DNA from: Pocillopora verrucosa
Taxonomy: Eukaryota > Cnidaria > Anthozoa > Scleractinia > Pocilloporidae
Reading direction: 5' to 3'
Assembly: GCF_036669915.1 (NCBI RefSeq)
Contig: NC_089314.1
Location: 8,818,458-8,882,457, forward strand
Length of the DNA: 64,000 nucleotides
Positions 34,551 to 46,599 of the stretch are shown one piece after another; within the stretch, counting starts at the first letter, position 1; each line of letters begins with the position of its first letter. Made by a program: the position numbers and the translations under genes. The notes under the pieces are model-generated. The model made no database searches and was not told where the DNA came from. It worked only from the letters and a program-made list of their open reading frames with translations.

Positions 34551-35010
34551 GGTGGGAGGTTATTCGTGTGAGGGCGCTTATTAAAGCCTGGGTGCTTATC
34601 TGAGGAAATACTACTTGCGCATAGGGCATCAACGATTTCCCTTCTTCAGCTCTTCCCGGCGTCCTGGGCTAACCTTCCGAGTGTGGTCCAGGTGTGGCCC
34701 TAAGAGATGCAAAACCTGAGAATTCCAATTCAAGGCTTGCCTAGTAACAATTCCTCGATGTTTCTTCCCGGCGTGGCCAGTCCATCTCCACTTCGTTCGA
34801 CCGAATGTATCTGAATGTTGTATCTGAATGGGTGCCTTACCAGATATTTCCCACAGGACCCCGTTTGTTCCTGTGTCTGTCCATGTTACTTTCACATTTC
34901 TTCTCGTGCACGAATTGAAAGATGTGAATGAAATTATACAGGAATGAATGTATGAGAAGTAAATGAAGGAATGACTGAATGATCGAAGGAAGAAAGGATG
35001 GAAGGAAAGA
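34550..35010 (-). mobile_element. LINE 3'-end fragment (gene C copy)
   Basis: Best preserved of the three fragments. The minus strand gives TDTGTNGVLWEISGKAPIQ, TKWRWTGHAGKKHRGIVTRQ and ALNWNS, matching the tail that follows the reverse transcriptase in many non-LTR retrotransposons. It is followed on the minus-strand 3' side by the sequence shared with the other two copies. Confidence 0.75.
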
Positions 35011-35255
35011 GGTTAAGCAGGACAATAGATGTGATTTAGTGAGTGAGTGACTGAGCAGTTTAAATTGAATATAACGACTGGAGGGAACTAAGTCACATTA
35101 AAATCACATTGAAAATAACTGAGATATAACGAGCAAAAACTTTTATTCGCGCAAGATTGCTGTAATGAAACAGTTGCAAAGTGGTATAGCTACGGTTAAC
35201 ATACACTAACTAGCAAAATAGCGAAATAACGAAAACTGTGACGAATGAAACAGTT

Positions 35256-36420
35256 TTAGCGAATTCCAATCGCAGACGCATGAAAGCCAAATTTACTCCA
35301 GCGGTCACTGGATGTGTAACAGCCGCAGCCCCCAAAGTGCAACTCCGTCAAGAAGAAGTAATCATTTGGCATCATGCGATCAGGACTCGTGATCTCCTTA
35401 GCGGTTTTACGCCAGTCCACAGCAACGCCTGTCCTTTCGTAAACCAGATTTGGATGGTAGCTACTTGGTGTCTGCAGATCATGGTTTGGCATGAAAGCGA
35501 ACAAGCTGTTTGGATTTGCGTCGCAGTTTCTAAACTGGACGCGGTGCCCGTTGGATTTGAAGCCTTGGAGGTTTCTCTGTCGAGCAATCGATGCAGGGAG
35601 AACTCCGAAGAAGAGATAGTCTCTCATGAAAGAATTCTGTGGACTCGTGAAACCAGAGTGACTGTTGACCAATAATCGGAATTGAACGTGGGCAAAATCT
35701 GGATGAGGCTCGATCAAAGTGTAGGCTTCGCTGCGATCGACCTTTTTCTGCAACTTAATCAGGACATTCTTCTTGTCGGTAAAGAGGGCGTTGATGATTT
35801 GCTGGGCATCAGGTCGACGAGTGATACTGCGAGGAAGAAAGTTGAAGTGGCGATTGTGTTCGCCAATAACTCCAGGTGACATCTCGCAGTACACAAAAAT
35901 GGGGTCTTGTTTAGGCAGGGGCTGGATTTTGTAAACACCGCTCGGTGTCTTAGGCAATAGACTGTTGCAGCTCCTGGGAAACTGAAAATATAATTTCGGT
36001 TCATGATGGTATAATTATTATTTTAAGTATAGCTCTTGAACTGGTATGATTCATCTTTGATTAAATAAAAAGATATTCCAAGGACTTCAAACAGGCAGAT
36101 ATGTATTTTCCCACATCAAAAATCGCTTCAGGGGAAGTCATCACCGCAGGATTCAGAGTTCCGCTCGTTAAACAAAGGAACAAAACGTAGTTCGCAGAGT
36201 AGGAGCCGGGAAAAGGTTGCATATTTTCATCTTTTCTATATATGAGTAAATAGAGAAATAACGAAAAACTTATTTTATGCGATTATAGTGTGTTGTGGTG
36301 TTATCATTGGTTTATGTGGCATACGATACTTACTATTTTTTGGTTGCAGTTGCAACACGCATGAGCAGTTTTCCACATCAACAAGGTCCATAGCACCGTA
36401 AGGGAGATCAAGAATTTCAT
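35256..36420 (-). CDS. Gene E: secreted fibrinogen-like family member lacking the PAN domain
   Basis: Minus-strand exons 36420-36334 and 35981-35256 (ATA|GTAAGT ... TATTTTCAG|TTT, phase 0) give 270 residues. Exon 1 is only 29 codons: a signal peptide (MKFLISLTVLWTLLMWKTAHA) followed by CCNCNQKI. It begins exactly at a splice acceptor (CTTTTTTTAG|ATG), suggesting a 5' UTR intron. Exon 2 opens FPRSCNSLL, then SGVYKIQPLPKQDPIFVYCE, and keeps the family core (NCDANPNSLFAFMPNH, GGCGCYTSSDRWSKFGF, AIGIR). An insert of about eight residues (PGVIGEHNR) follows VYCEM. It is the most divergent intact member. It has the same phase-0 junction as genes A-D, but a short Cys-rich exon stands where they have PAN. 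The exon-1 link is inferred from splice signals, frame and the signal peptide; a missing PAN exon further upstream cannot be fully excluded. Confidence 0.7.
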
Positions 36421-36424
36421 CTAA

Positions 36425-39400
36425 AAAAAGAAAATAAACGATTCTTTTTTATCAGCAATTTAGTTTACCATCAATTTATGCCAATAGCCAGCTTCCATTT
36501 TCAGTTCAAACGAAAACAATCCTTATCTCCAATGTACTCCTGCGTGACGCAATACGGCGTGCTATTAATATGTAGATGACAATGATTTCGTAACTCCGAG
36601 AAAAAAAATAGCGATAGTTTTAAAAAGATTCACGATTGCTTCAACCGAAAGTGAAAGTTTGCAAATTAATAATTGCCCTACAACAGCCGTTAATTTCAAA
36701 GCACTTCTTGAATACAGAGCGGTTGGCTATCGAGCAGTGAATAACTGCTTTTGTAAAGCGGAAGAAGTTAGAGGAAATTTTGGTAGAGACTAAGAATAAT
36801 TAACTAGACCAAACGAGAACCAAACCGCATCAAAACAGTCCTCAATTACAGTGCAACTTTGAATTGTTTGATGTAGCGCGGCTAGCTTTTGAAAGGTGGC
36901 TAACGGAAAAAAAAAAAAAAGAAAGGATTCCACTGGTCACAAATAGAGAAATTTTAGGGTTGAGATTCCTGAATATTGCAATGATACAAATGGCATGTTG
37001 TGCATAAAAATTCAGCCGAGTTGATCTGATGGTTCACAAAGCTACAAAGCCGAGGGATGACACAAAACTTTAAAATGTTTTTTGTCATTAGTCAATCAAT
37101 CAGGGCTTTTTTTCAGCCATGTGCGATGATTTAAGATTTCAGTTTGATTTATTTTTTGTTGATTTTTTTTTTCTTATCTAAAGATTTTTGTAACCTTGAC
37201 CTTGCATTAGCGGTGGTTATATTTTTGAATTAAAAATTTGGGTCATGATATAGTCTTATATCTAGCAATAGACTCTGGAGGTGGAATGCGCCGAGGATGT
37301 CGAAATGTCAGCAGCTTTTAAGTTTGCAGTTCAGAAACTGAATTGCAATTTAGATTGGAAACAACTGACTTCTCTAGCCGTTAGTCCGGAACGGGTTACT
37401 AAGGATTGCAAGACTTACCTTTTCTCTTGCTTTCTTTCAGGCGATCAGGAGGTCTTCTCTGAATCTTGCAAATAGCAACTATAGACGCAACTGTATATAC
37501 ACCAGATAAATGGCTTTAACACCGGAAACAACTTGGGTTAAATCATCCGCTTTCTATTGACAATAGACCACAAATGAGATCGCACAATATCCTGTTGCTT
37601 ACGTCATAACAATAAAAAAGCGGAAAAATTGGCATTACGTCAAAGAGCAAACACAATCAAGAAGCTGTCTTCAAAAAGGCTCCTTTATGTATGGCCGTTG
37701 TATCACAGCAGCTATATCTGTTGTATAAACATGCATCCAGCTAGGACTTGTTTCTTGTTCATGTTACACTTTGCCATTTGATTGCTCATCCTTAGAGCGC
37801 GAGCAGAGAATTATTATGTAATACTTAATTCATTGGTGTAAAAATTATGTGTAGATTTGTAAAAAGAACGTTTGTGAGACGTGCGAGGAAATAGTTTGAT
37901 ATGCACAAAATAAATCAAATAAACTGAACTGAAATCAACAAAAAAGATGAAGTGAATAAAATCAAGAAATAGACTTCAAATGATGATAAAATTAAACCAC
38001 CCTTTAGAATATGTAAGGTTTTCATTTTGTGGTTGAACCCAATTAATAAGGGAGTCAAACAAACATTCAAATGCAAATTGAAACTCAAATAGATTCTCAG
38101 AAGTTATAACACGCACAAATGAGTTTTCCGATGCTTATAATTCTCAAATTTCAGTTTTTTTTCTGGGCCTATATCCTTTTTTGAGTATCATATTCCTCTT
38201 TTAGAGGCTACATTGTAAGCGTTCTATCATTTTATGGACCGTAGTGTTAATACCTATAATTAGCATAAACGCGGAAAATTTTGCACTCCGAAGCGAATTA
38301 TCCACTCTCAGCCGTAAACGCAAATGCTCTATTCTTAGACTAAAAAAACGAAAAAAGGTATCTGTCACTTCAAATAAATACACACGTTTATACTGAAATA
38401 GGCTAGAATTCTGAACGGGAATTCCCTTCCAATGGCTTCACCTCTAACGAAAAAAACGCTCTTGCTTTGACAACGAGACCTTTGCATATATTTTTGAAGG
38501 TTATAGGCACAGAAAAAAACAGAGAAAAACCACGGGGAAATTTGAGTGAGGGACATAGAGAAATCAATCGCAACACGTAAAGATGTGGTGCTGTGCGATT
38601 AAAACTTGCGAAATGTTACTGAAAGTTACGTTAAACGTGCACCTTATGATGTCGTTTGCTCCATATCAAGGCTATAGATTTGAAAAGTATCGAACCTCTC
38701 ACCTGGAATTGCAAGGCTGGAATAACTGAACCTTTGCTTTCAATTATCTAAGTCCTGATAGTTTTTTGGCACACATTAGATTATTGGGAAACTAGAATAA
38801 AGTCAATGTTTATCTATCTGATCAAAGATTGACCTTTGGATATATTGCCGCACCTTGGTTAATCATGGTCATTATTCTCTAGAAGAGCTATTTCTCCCGT
38901 TTGGGAATCTCTTAAAGTAAATTTCAACGGAAGGAAAGTAAAACGCTCATTCTAGTTGTCAGTCAATCAGAAAGGGAATGAAAAGTGTATCCAATTTGTG
39001 AGTAACAAGGGTCCCAGATAGATTCCAATTAAGTCAAACGTAAACATCGGAAAATATAATAATTAAACACTGTTGACTAGCTGTTTAGTGATCCATAACT
39101 GGCGTACACGATTGCCAAGATGGGCACACAGATCTTATGACCTGGATTAAAATTATGAAAGGGCTTGAGTGGATTAGAGAAGCTGCGCTATATATGGTAT
39201 TCTGCCCGCTCTGTATAGCTTAGGATCCTCTCTTGTTATGGGCCTTTGTATATAAAACGCGTGGTGTTTACATTGCAAGTTTGCAATATCCACGAACTAT
39301 TTATAGTCTAATTGATCGAAATAAAAATGACATCTAAGGAAGTTTAACCATTGCATTTTTGCAGAGTTTCAATTCTTCTCTCTGACTGACTTTAAAGCGA

Positions 39401-40700
39401 AAAAATGAATAAAGGAAGAAATACGGGAGCTAACTAAAGTGTTCATGCTAATATGAAATTATTACATTTCACATGAATCTCTGTAAAACGCTGGATTTTG
39501 TGACATTCAATAATCCAAAATAAATAACATGGTGAAAAGCAGATATTAATCCTAAACCAATTTATTTGAAATTTTTTGTTAAATTTACATTTTTGGTGAC
39601 CCTAATTGTTTTTACATTAAAGCGGAATTGGTTTTCCACAGTTTTCCTCTAGTCTACGTGAAAGAACATCGATTCTTTCACTAAAGTGACTAAAAATATG
39701 TTACTAAAAGCAAAAGCGAGAAAGAGAAAAAATCAAAATATGAAGCCGGAGAATAAAGTCCTTTCTCGTTGAAACTGGTACAAATCACAACTTCTAGAGG
39801 AAAAGGTTGATTTCGCAATAAACCTCTGTGCTGTGTTGTGAAGAACGTCCGCTGCCACACTTACCGCGGGCTCTTCAGTCCCAGCCTTGGTCCTGATTAC
39901 CGCATGTTTTGACCGCAGAGAACTTCAGAAACTCAATACAAAATCCTAAATACACTTAATGATGCTAATGATATTAGCGGGATAGATTTCCCACCGGAAG
40001 AATGCTTATAAAAATAGAACATGTATTTTGTTAGTAAATTTGTATTGTACTATTGAATTTTAATAATCAACAGAACAAGGCAAATTAAAGAATTACTTTT
40101 AAAGCATAAATTAGTTTCAAGTGACTTACTATCTGGTAAGCTTATTCCACTTGCAAGAGTCTTGAAATGTTTTCTTTTTCCTTATTCTAAAAAGCAGCGT
40201 TTCGCTTCGGAACACGTTTTACGTGCGTAATGGCAACAGGCATTCAATATACATATGCCTATATCGTTTTCGGTATTGGCCGGTCAAAGCTCTTTGCAAC
40301 CAGAAAATTACTTTTACCTACATCAAACTTGGGCATGACGGTCAACCCAAGAGGTTCGCCCTTATGGTCTGTCAAAATCATGTAAATGTTAAGCCTTACT
40401 TTTTCGTTGCGGTTAAAATTGATGAAGCTTCTTCAACAAAAGTAAGGGGAAGCTGAAGGAAACCAATGTGTTTAACATTTCTGTCCAGATGGTACATGTT
40501 TGTTGACGATGAAAATAGATTTATATATTTATAAGAATTTGCGTATTATACTTTCAAGATGGTATTTTCAGTTAATTGTCTACATCAAGAGAGGATAATT
40601 GTACATCATTATATCGCTCAGTTGGTACGAGCGCCATGATTGGTCTATTTAGCGGGCCATATTTCATTGTACGACCAGCTAAACTCAAAGGTTTGTTTGA
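36425..40700. other. Long intergenic stretch, no gene recognised
   Basis: AT-rich, A-run at 36907-36920. A TATA-like GTATATAAAACGCGTGG near 39248 has no open frame of note behind it. The open frame 37281-37475 and the minus-strand frames at 38201-38556 lack domains and splice support. Confidence 0.45.
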
Positions 40701-40707
40701 ACGCCAA

Positions 40708-41105
40708 AATGTCTCTTGAAGAAAACCTTCAAACACATTGAAAGGAAAAGTACGCACACCAAGATGAAGAACAAAACTCAGAAGCCGATATCCCAAACTT
40801 TCGAGTTAGTTTCTTGGGAAGACGAGCGACGAATGAGAAAGACGGGCACAACGAAGACAACTCGAGTCGAGAACTAGATGATTTCATTGCCTCCGAAAGG
40901 TCGTGAAACATTGTGAAAAAACGAAATACGAGTGAAAAAAGTTTGAAGGATTATGCAAACAGCTAGTCGATGAAGATTTTAATGCAATGAACATACCTGC
41001 TGCTGCTCTCGACGAGCTCCTTAGTAAGTGCTTTTAAGATGAACGTAAGCAAAATGGCGGCGATAATGAACCAGACAGTATTTCGAGCTTTCAAAAAAGC
41101 ATACC
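40708..41105 (+). pseudogene. Crypton-like (DUF3504-type tyrosine recombinase) N-terminal relic
   Basis: Pieces in shifting frames resemble the N-terminal part of coral proteins that carry a DUF3504/Crypton-type recombinase: LDDFIASERS, DYAN with LVDEDFNAMNIPAAALDELL, and NGGDNEPDSISSFQKSI. Several in-frame stops and at least one frameshift are present, and the catalytic domain is absent. Identification is from memory of the family and therefore tentative. The open frame 41039-41332 runs in a different frame over the relic. Confidence 0.5.
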
Positions 41106-41109
41106 CGAG

Positions 41110-42440
41110 TTATCTTGCTCGTCTTTCTCTGTTTGCCGCTTGTCTTCCACCAAAAGCTCTACAAAGTAGGTTTAGATCCAAAGCGGTGTTACATCCTTCT
41201 TTATTCCCGTCAACAAACATCGGCTTAATTTCCAACGGTGTCTTTAATCTTGTTCAGTCTTCACCGAGTGATCCACCCGACAGCTTCCATGAAAACGCCG
41301 CAAAACACCAAAAATTGGATATTAATCGTTGAAAAGATCCTTGTGTTGTTTTCCATCGCATTGATAAAATTCTTTTATTCATTCATTTGACGTTGGCATT
41401 AAACAAAGTTAGCCGTTCGCACTTGCTACGTACTTTCTACAAAGAAACACGTTGTACCCTGCAGATTTCGGGCATTTAAAAATAACTTGCGGAATTTTCT
41501 GTCACAGTTCTTTGCAGAAACCTCTGTATTCTTGAAATGGCCTTTTGCATGTAAGTTTGCATTATTTCAAACTATGGATATTTAATGAATATTTTGATCC
41601 TTTGACGACTCAAAGTCCAGTTATTGAAAACTAATAAAATAAGCTTTGACGCGCGTCAATCATCAATGGCCGTTCCGCTTGAATTGAAATTTTTAACCAA
41701 GAGATATAATAAATATCTTACTAACCTCGTTTTTTCTTGGAAGAAACCTTTACAGGCAACAATACAGACTTGACCTTTTCAACTCTTCTTTATTCCCAGC
41801 AACACTACAACTTGATGCTTTTCAGATTCAACTGCTCGGTACCATCATACTAAGTAACTACCTGTGCTAAAATACACTTAAAGTTATTATAGATACACTT
41901 TGATTTGGAATACCACTGACCTGAATTGATTGTGACCCGGGAGGTACTCCCAAACAGAAATGGAGACATGTGACTGATTCAAATAAAAAGAAAAATACTT
42001 AAATACCGATGTTTATGTAAAGGCAAACTAATAAAAGGCAAACTAATAAAAGGCAAAGTCATGCGGTGATTTTTTTTCATGGATGCCCATGCCAAGGTGT
42101 CCATGTCAAGGTCTATACAAGTGCTCAAGCATACCACCAATCTTTGTTAGAGACCTCGTCACACTTAGAGCCAGAATGATCTAAAGTACGAAACTTCATG
42201 AAGAGGGGGTAGGGGGAAGGGGTAAAATTACTTTGTGCAACCTTGGACTTGAAGTTGAAATCAATTTCAACTTGAATAGGATAAGATAGGATAACTTAAA
42301 CTATATTAGGTATTTCTATCAGTCAATCAAGATGCCAGACTAATTACCCTTCTACAAAACTACAAAAAATATCAAAAATATTTCAAAAGTAAAAACTGCT
42401 TCTCATGGAGGCCGTGTCTAAAAATTTACTTAGAGTTAAA
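41110..42440. other. Intergenic DNA, no gene recognised
   Basis: AT-rich; includes a short tandem actaataaaaggcaa near 42026-42055. No exon or recognisable repeat protein. Confidence 0.45.
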
Positions 42441-42446
42441 ATATTA

Positions 42447-43680
42447 CTAAAAACTGCGGTGACTTAATTTAGATTTGAAATCAGTCAATGAAGATGCTTG
42501 CCTTAGTTCTATAGGTAAGTTGTTCCACAATTGAGCTCCGTTATGCCAAAAGCTTCTCTTTAGATAGTCAGTTCGAGGTTGTGGAAGTAGTAGTTTGCTC
42601 TCGGTATTTCTCAAACGATAAGCACTTACACTGTTACGAGAAACGATTCTTGATATCAAATACTCAGGTGCCACACTATTTAATATCTCGTACACAGTGG
42701 CTGGTCTACGGGAGGGGCTTGAGGGGCCCGTCCCCCTCCTTTATTTTAGGTAAAAAGTGAAAGAATCGCAAAAGGAAGAAAAGCTGGCAAGGCAAGCGAC
42801 AAAAAGCCGCCACCGGTGCATCAAGATAGATTTCTGTTCTGGTCTTTGATAAGCCTTTTGATAAGTATCCGCCACCATAGTGCGCGGAGCGAATCAGCCA
42901 AATTACTACCATAGCTCGCAGACATTAGGGAGCGAGCTAGGCGATTTCGAAGCCCACAGAGTTTTCCGTAAAGGCCTTTGTTACAGTTTCACCACAAATC
43001 ATTGTAATAATCAAAATGCGGCCAAATGAGGCTACTATAAACTTGAATTAGAATATTAAATAGAGTAAAATGCCGAATTCGTTTTATTTCACCACCTATC
43101 TTATGGGGTATATTTTCATTAAGGTATTCCCAGTTTCAATTTTGGTTGATTGAAAATCCAAGAGATTTAGTGGAGGCTACTTGTTCTACTGCGTTTTCGT
43201 TTTAAGTACGAAGTGGTCTCCGTAAATTTTGATAACCTCGGCCTTGATGCAATAAGCATAAACTCAGTTTTTTTCACATTTAGGGTTAGCTTGTTAGCTG
43301 ATACACATTGCGCAGGTCTCAAATAAGGTGATCATGTCAGTGCTACAAGCGTCAGGCTAGTATCATCCGCTTTCATTCTGGGTTCCGAATATGTCAGACG
43401 ATGTGGCAAGTCATTGACATATATCAAAAACACAAGACGTCCCAAAATTTTTCCCTGGGGAACACCACATCTTAGACAATTCTTACAAGGGGTAACGTGA
43501 CAAATCTGAGTTAGATTATCTCAACAAGGACCAAACAATCAGTGGCTGGATCAACGAATCTCGTGGTATTCAATTGTCTTAACAAAATGTCGAGATCTAC
43601 TTTGCAAATGCCTTTTTGAGATCGTTAAAGACAACAGCATTAACAAGACCACGATATTTATCCATGGCTCAGCTATCAGT
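42447..43680 (-). mobile_element. LINE reverse-transcriptase relic 1, with internal insertion
   Basis: The minus strand keeps RT pieces: FPREK/GVPQG-like then ILG, LVFLIYVNDLPHRLTYSEPR followed by ADDTSLT (the YADD-type catalytic box with Tyr lost), and, at 42447-42695, the conserved end PQPRTDYLKRSF, GAQLWNNLP and FKSKLSH. Stops and frameshifts break the frame. About 42697-42990 shows no RT similarity and begins ggggcttgaggggcccgtcc on +, probably another inserted repeat. Confidence 0.7.
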
Positions 43681-43933
43681 AGCTTCGAATTCGATAATCA
43701 TAAGTTTTTATCTCACTAATTCACAACACTATTGTCGTCTGAAATGGGATGACATGCGAGCTACTTTCATTGCTTGACCCCAGACAGTCTCCTTTAAGGA
43801 CGAGAAGTTCTCTCTCTCTATTTCGTTTGGATTTGTTTAGCTGTATATATGTATTTTTCTCGTCATCTCTCTTTTATTTTGTCCAAATTTAATTTAAAGA
43901 AGAAGATTCATGTATGTAAGTGTGGTTCAAACT

Positions 43934-46595
43934 TTATGGGGCTCTACACAAAGAAGGCTCATGAACCTTAACTGTGCCTCGAATGTCGCTCCTGAATTGC
44001 TCCCAACTTAAAACATTACCCTTTCTTGAGAAGCAATTTTTCGACATTTCTACGATCTCTTTGAGAGGAAGAATGGTATCCCACAGGTTCAAATTTGCAA
44101 TTTTACCAACTAAGGCTTGGTTGTCCTGGAAGCCACCACCGAGAGAATCTTGCTCTTGACCCAATACAACGACCCCTCCCTTTTCTATTATATGATCAGC
44201 ACTAAGTCCAGTACCATTTTCTTCTAGTTTCCCGTCGATAAAGATCTTGTTTTGGCCATCGGTATTCCGCCAGGTGGCACATACATGGTGCCACTCACCA
44301 TCACGGACGGATATGACTGCTCTTCTGAAAAGATAAATCAATACATTTATAGATCAATATGAAACAAATCAAGCATACAAAACGGAAAAAAGAAAATAAA
44401 AGTGTAAAGCATATCCTTTCTTGTGTCCACTCGGTGTTATCAGCTATATATGATTCTAAGGTCTCTATTTTATCAAATATTTCTGAATGTAAAGATATTA
44501 AGTTTGGCTTTTAATTGATTCAAGTTTCGTTACAAAGTTTTAAAATATAACGCACGAAAGGAACAGGAACGAACCTTAGACCTAGCAGGGATAATTATAT
44601 CGTGCTGCTTCGTAGCAGCTAAAATAACCAGATATAGCTTTTAGCATTCTTTTTTACGGCTTTTTTGTTTCTTTGGGTTTTTTTTTTGCAATACCAAAAA
44701 GAGAAAAACAATATATACAAAACAAGAGAGAAAAAAAGAGAGAAAACGTTATATAAGTCTCCGGCTTTCGATCTTAAGAGAGAGAGAGAAAGAGAAAAAA
44801 AAATAGTCATGACCTGACAAAGTAGTCGTAATATGTGCAATGCATGCAAAGATTAACCTTTTTCGTACTTACGGTGTATGTTGACCTCCAACATATAGCT
44901 GCAGCTCGGGACTGTTTATTATGATAATTTCGTTCATTCTGTTTTGCCATGCATAACTGAATACAGTTCCTTGACTCTGCGTTTTCATCCAAAGACAGAG
45001 GGTAAATTTAGTAAGCACCCTATCCATATTCTTGTTATAGACCACACCATTGCCGTTTCGAACAGGAAACTCAAGTGAGAAATCTTTAAATGAAAAAGGA
45101 AAGAAAAGGTGAGAATATGACAGTTCTCCTCTAAGCTAGTGGGCTAATTGGACTACGAAATCAACATATGCTCAAGAGCAAAGCAAAGACTCAGAGGTTA
45201 TGAGATAGCAACGAACTAAATATGTGATACTTAAGAGAACTAGGCTCTGATATCACTAATAATAATAATAGTAATAATAGTAATAATAATAATCAAAGTA
45301 ATAATAATGATAATAATGCCGAGATCGAAAGAGGAAATACTAACGAAGAGGAACTCTATGTTTAGGTTGAAATACAGAAGTATGAATACAAAATACAAAG
45401 GCAGAAAGAGCTGCATGTACAGCTTTGTAACAGTGTAGATGCCCCTAGTTAAACGAGTAGCCTCAGTGACTAAACTAAGCTTTATACTTACGCACCATGA
45501 ATTACAAAATATAGATCAATTCAGAGGGCTCGAGGAGATCATTTTCACTAATAACAGTAAGCTAACAAAAACCAAGTGGTAATAGTGATAAAATTAGAGG
45601 CGGACGAAATGGTAGCGAAGAAATGTTCATAGTAAATGTATTTATTTGTTTATTCTTCTCAATTGATATTCTAGAGACAGTGGTAGGGCATGCTTACCTG
45701 ACGGAATTCTATCCATGTTAGGGCACCTCGTTTCATCCTCCTATTAAGTAACGAGATTAAAATCATGTTTCAATGGACTCAAGAACTTCTTTAGATGCCG
45801 CATAAATTAGCGAGAATTAGATATAGAAAGTTCAAACAAATGGGAACCAAGTTTTTTTTATACACTCAACAATTTTTCATTGTAGATCCAAAGTTCTCAG
45901 CGCCCCTAGAATATCAGTCTTCGCGGGAAATTTATTAAACATTATAAGTTAGCCTGCAGATCATGCATGTGATTATTCCATCTTTGTTCTTGAGGTTTTC
46001 TTTATCACCTTGATATTAATATTCAATGTTATCAACATTACACAAAGTGAATATAGGATTTTGCGTTCTTTTGTTTTCACATCTCTTTTTTGCTTCAAGG
46101 CATATCAACAGTGGAGCGACAAAAACAAAATACACAACTTCTTCTTAAATAAATAATTGATTCGGGTGTTAAAGCGAGGAAAAATTTTCTCTATTCGATA
46201 TCAAAAGTTGCAGACTCTTCGTCTTTGGTAGATAAAACTACGAAGTAAATTCTTACCTTGCGACAACGTATTTGTGAGAAGACGAATTCTTTTGTTGGTA
46301 TCAGATACTTGTTGTCGAGATCATTTGATAAACCAGCAAAGTTTAACTCACAGCGTCCTTTAAGGTCTGTTTGGAACTTTTTGTAGTTGATTGAGAGGCA
46401 ACGAGTATTCTTCACGCAATAATGGCTGCATGTTATTTGACTGTCTACAGTAACACTTTCGATCAAATGCCCCTCCAGCCTAAAGTTTTCTCGTGTCACT
46501 GTGGATGTAAGACTCCGTATTTTATCATCAATACTTGCTAGGCTAACTGATATTATTTGTACCGCTATCCATGACTTCAAATGAAACGGTACCAT
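43934..46595 (-). CDS. Gene F: secreted PAN-pentraxin protein
   Basis: Four minus-strand exons, 46595-46257, 45740-45698, 45083-44873 and 44324-43934, have consistent phases (0, 1, 2) and GT-AG sites, giving 327 residues. Exon 1 carries a hydrophobic N-terminus (MVPFHLKSWIAVQIISVSLA) and a PAN module (CSHYCVKNTRCLSINYKK ... CELNFAG). Exon 2 is a 14-codon linker (EDETRCPNMDRIPS). Exons 3 and 4 encode a pentraxin/LamG-like jelly-roll domain starting DFSLEFPVRNGNG, with HHVCATWRN close to the pentraxin signature HxCxSWxS (Asn replaces the last Ser/Thr), then GVVVLGQEQDSLGGGF and LNLWD. The acidic GQEQDS stretch matches calcium-binding residues of pentraxins. Pentraxins are calcium-dependent pattern-recognition lectins; linked to PAN this suggests an extracellular recognition or matrix role. 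The gene is at the edge of the PAN cluster and transcribed in the same direction as D and E. Confidence 0.8.
45258..45320. repeat. AAT microsatellite in gene F intron
   Basis: Interrupted (AAT/ATA)n array in the intron between exons 2 and 3 of the PAN-pentraxin gene. Confidence 0.9.
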
Positions 46596-46599
46596 AGTA

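Noticed and set aside
37281..37475. 64-residue open frame on +
   Set aside because: Plausible composition but no signal peptide, domain, splice site or paralogue in the window.
41039..41332. 97-residue open frame on +
   Set aside because: Overlaps the Crypton-like relic in a different frame; the relic explains the sequence better.
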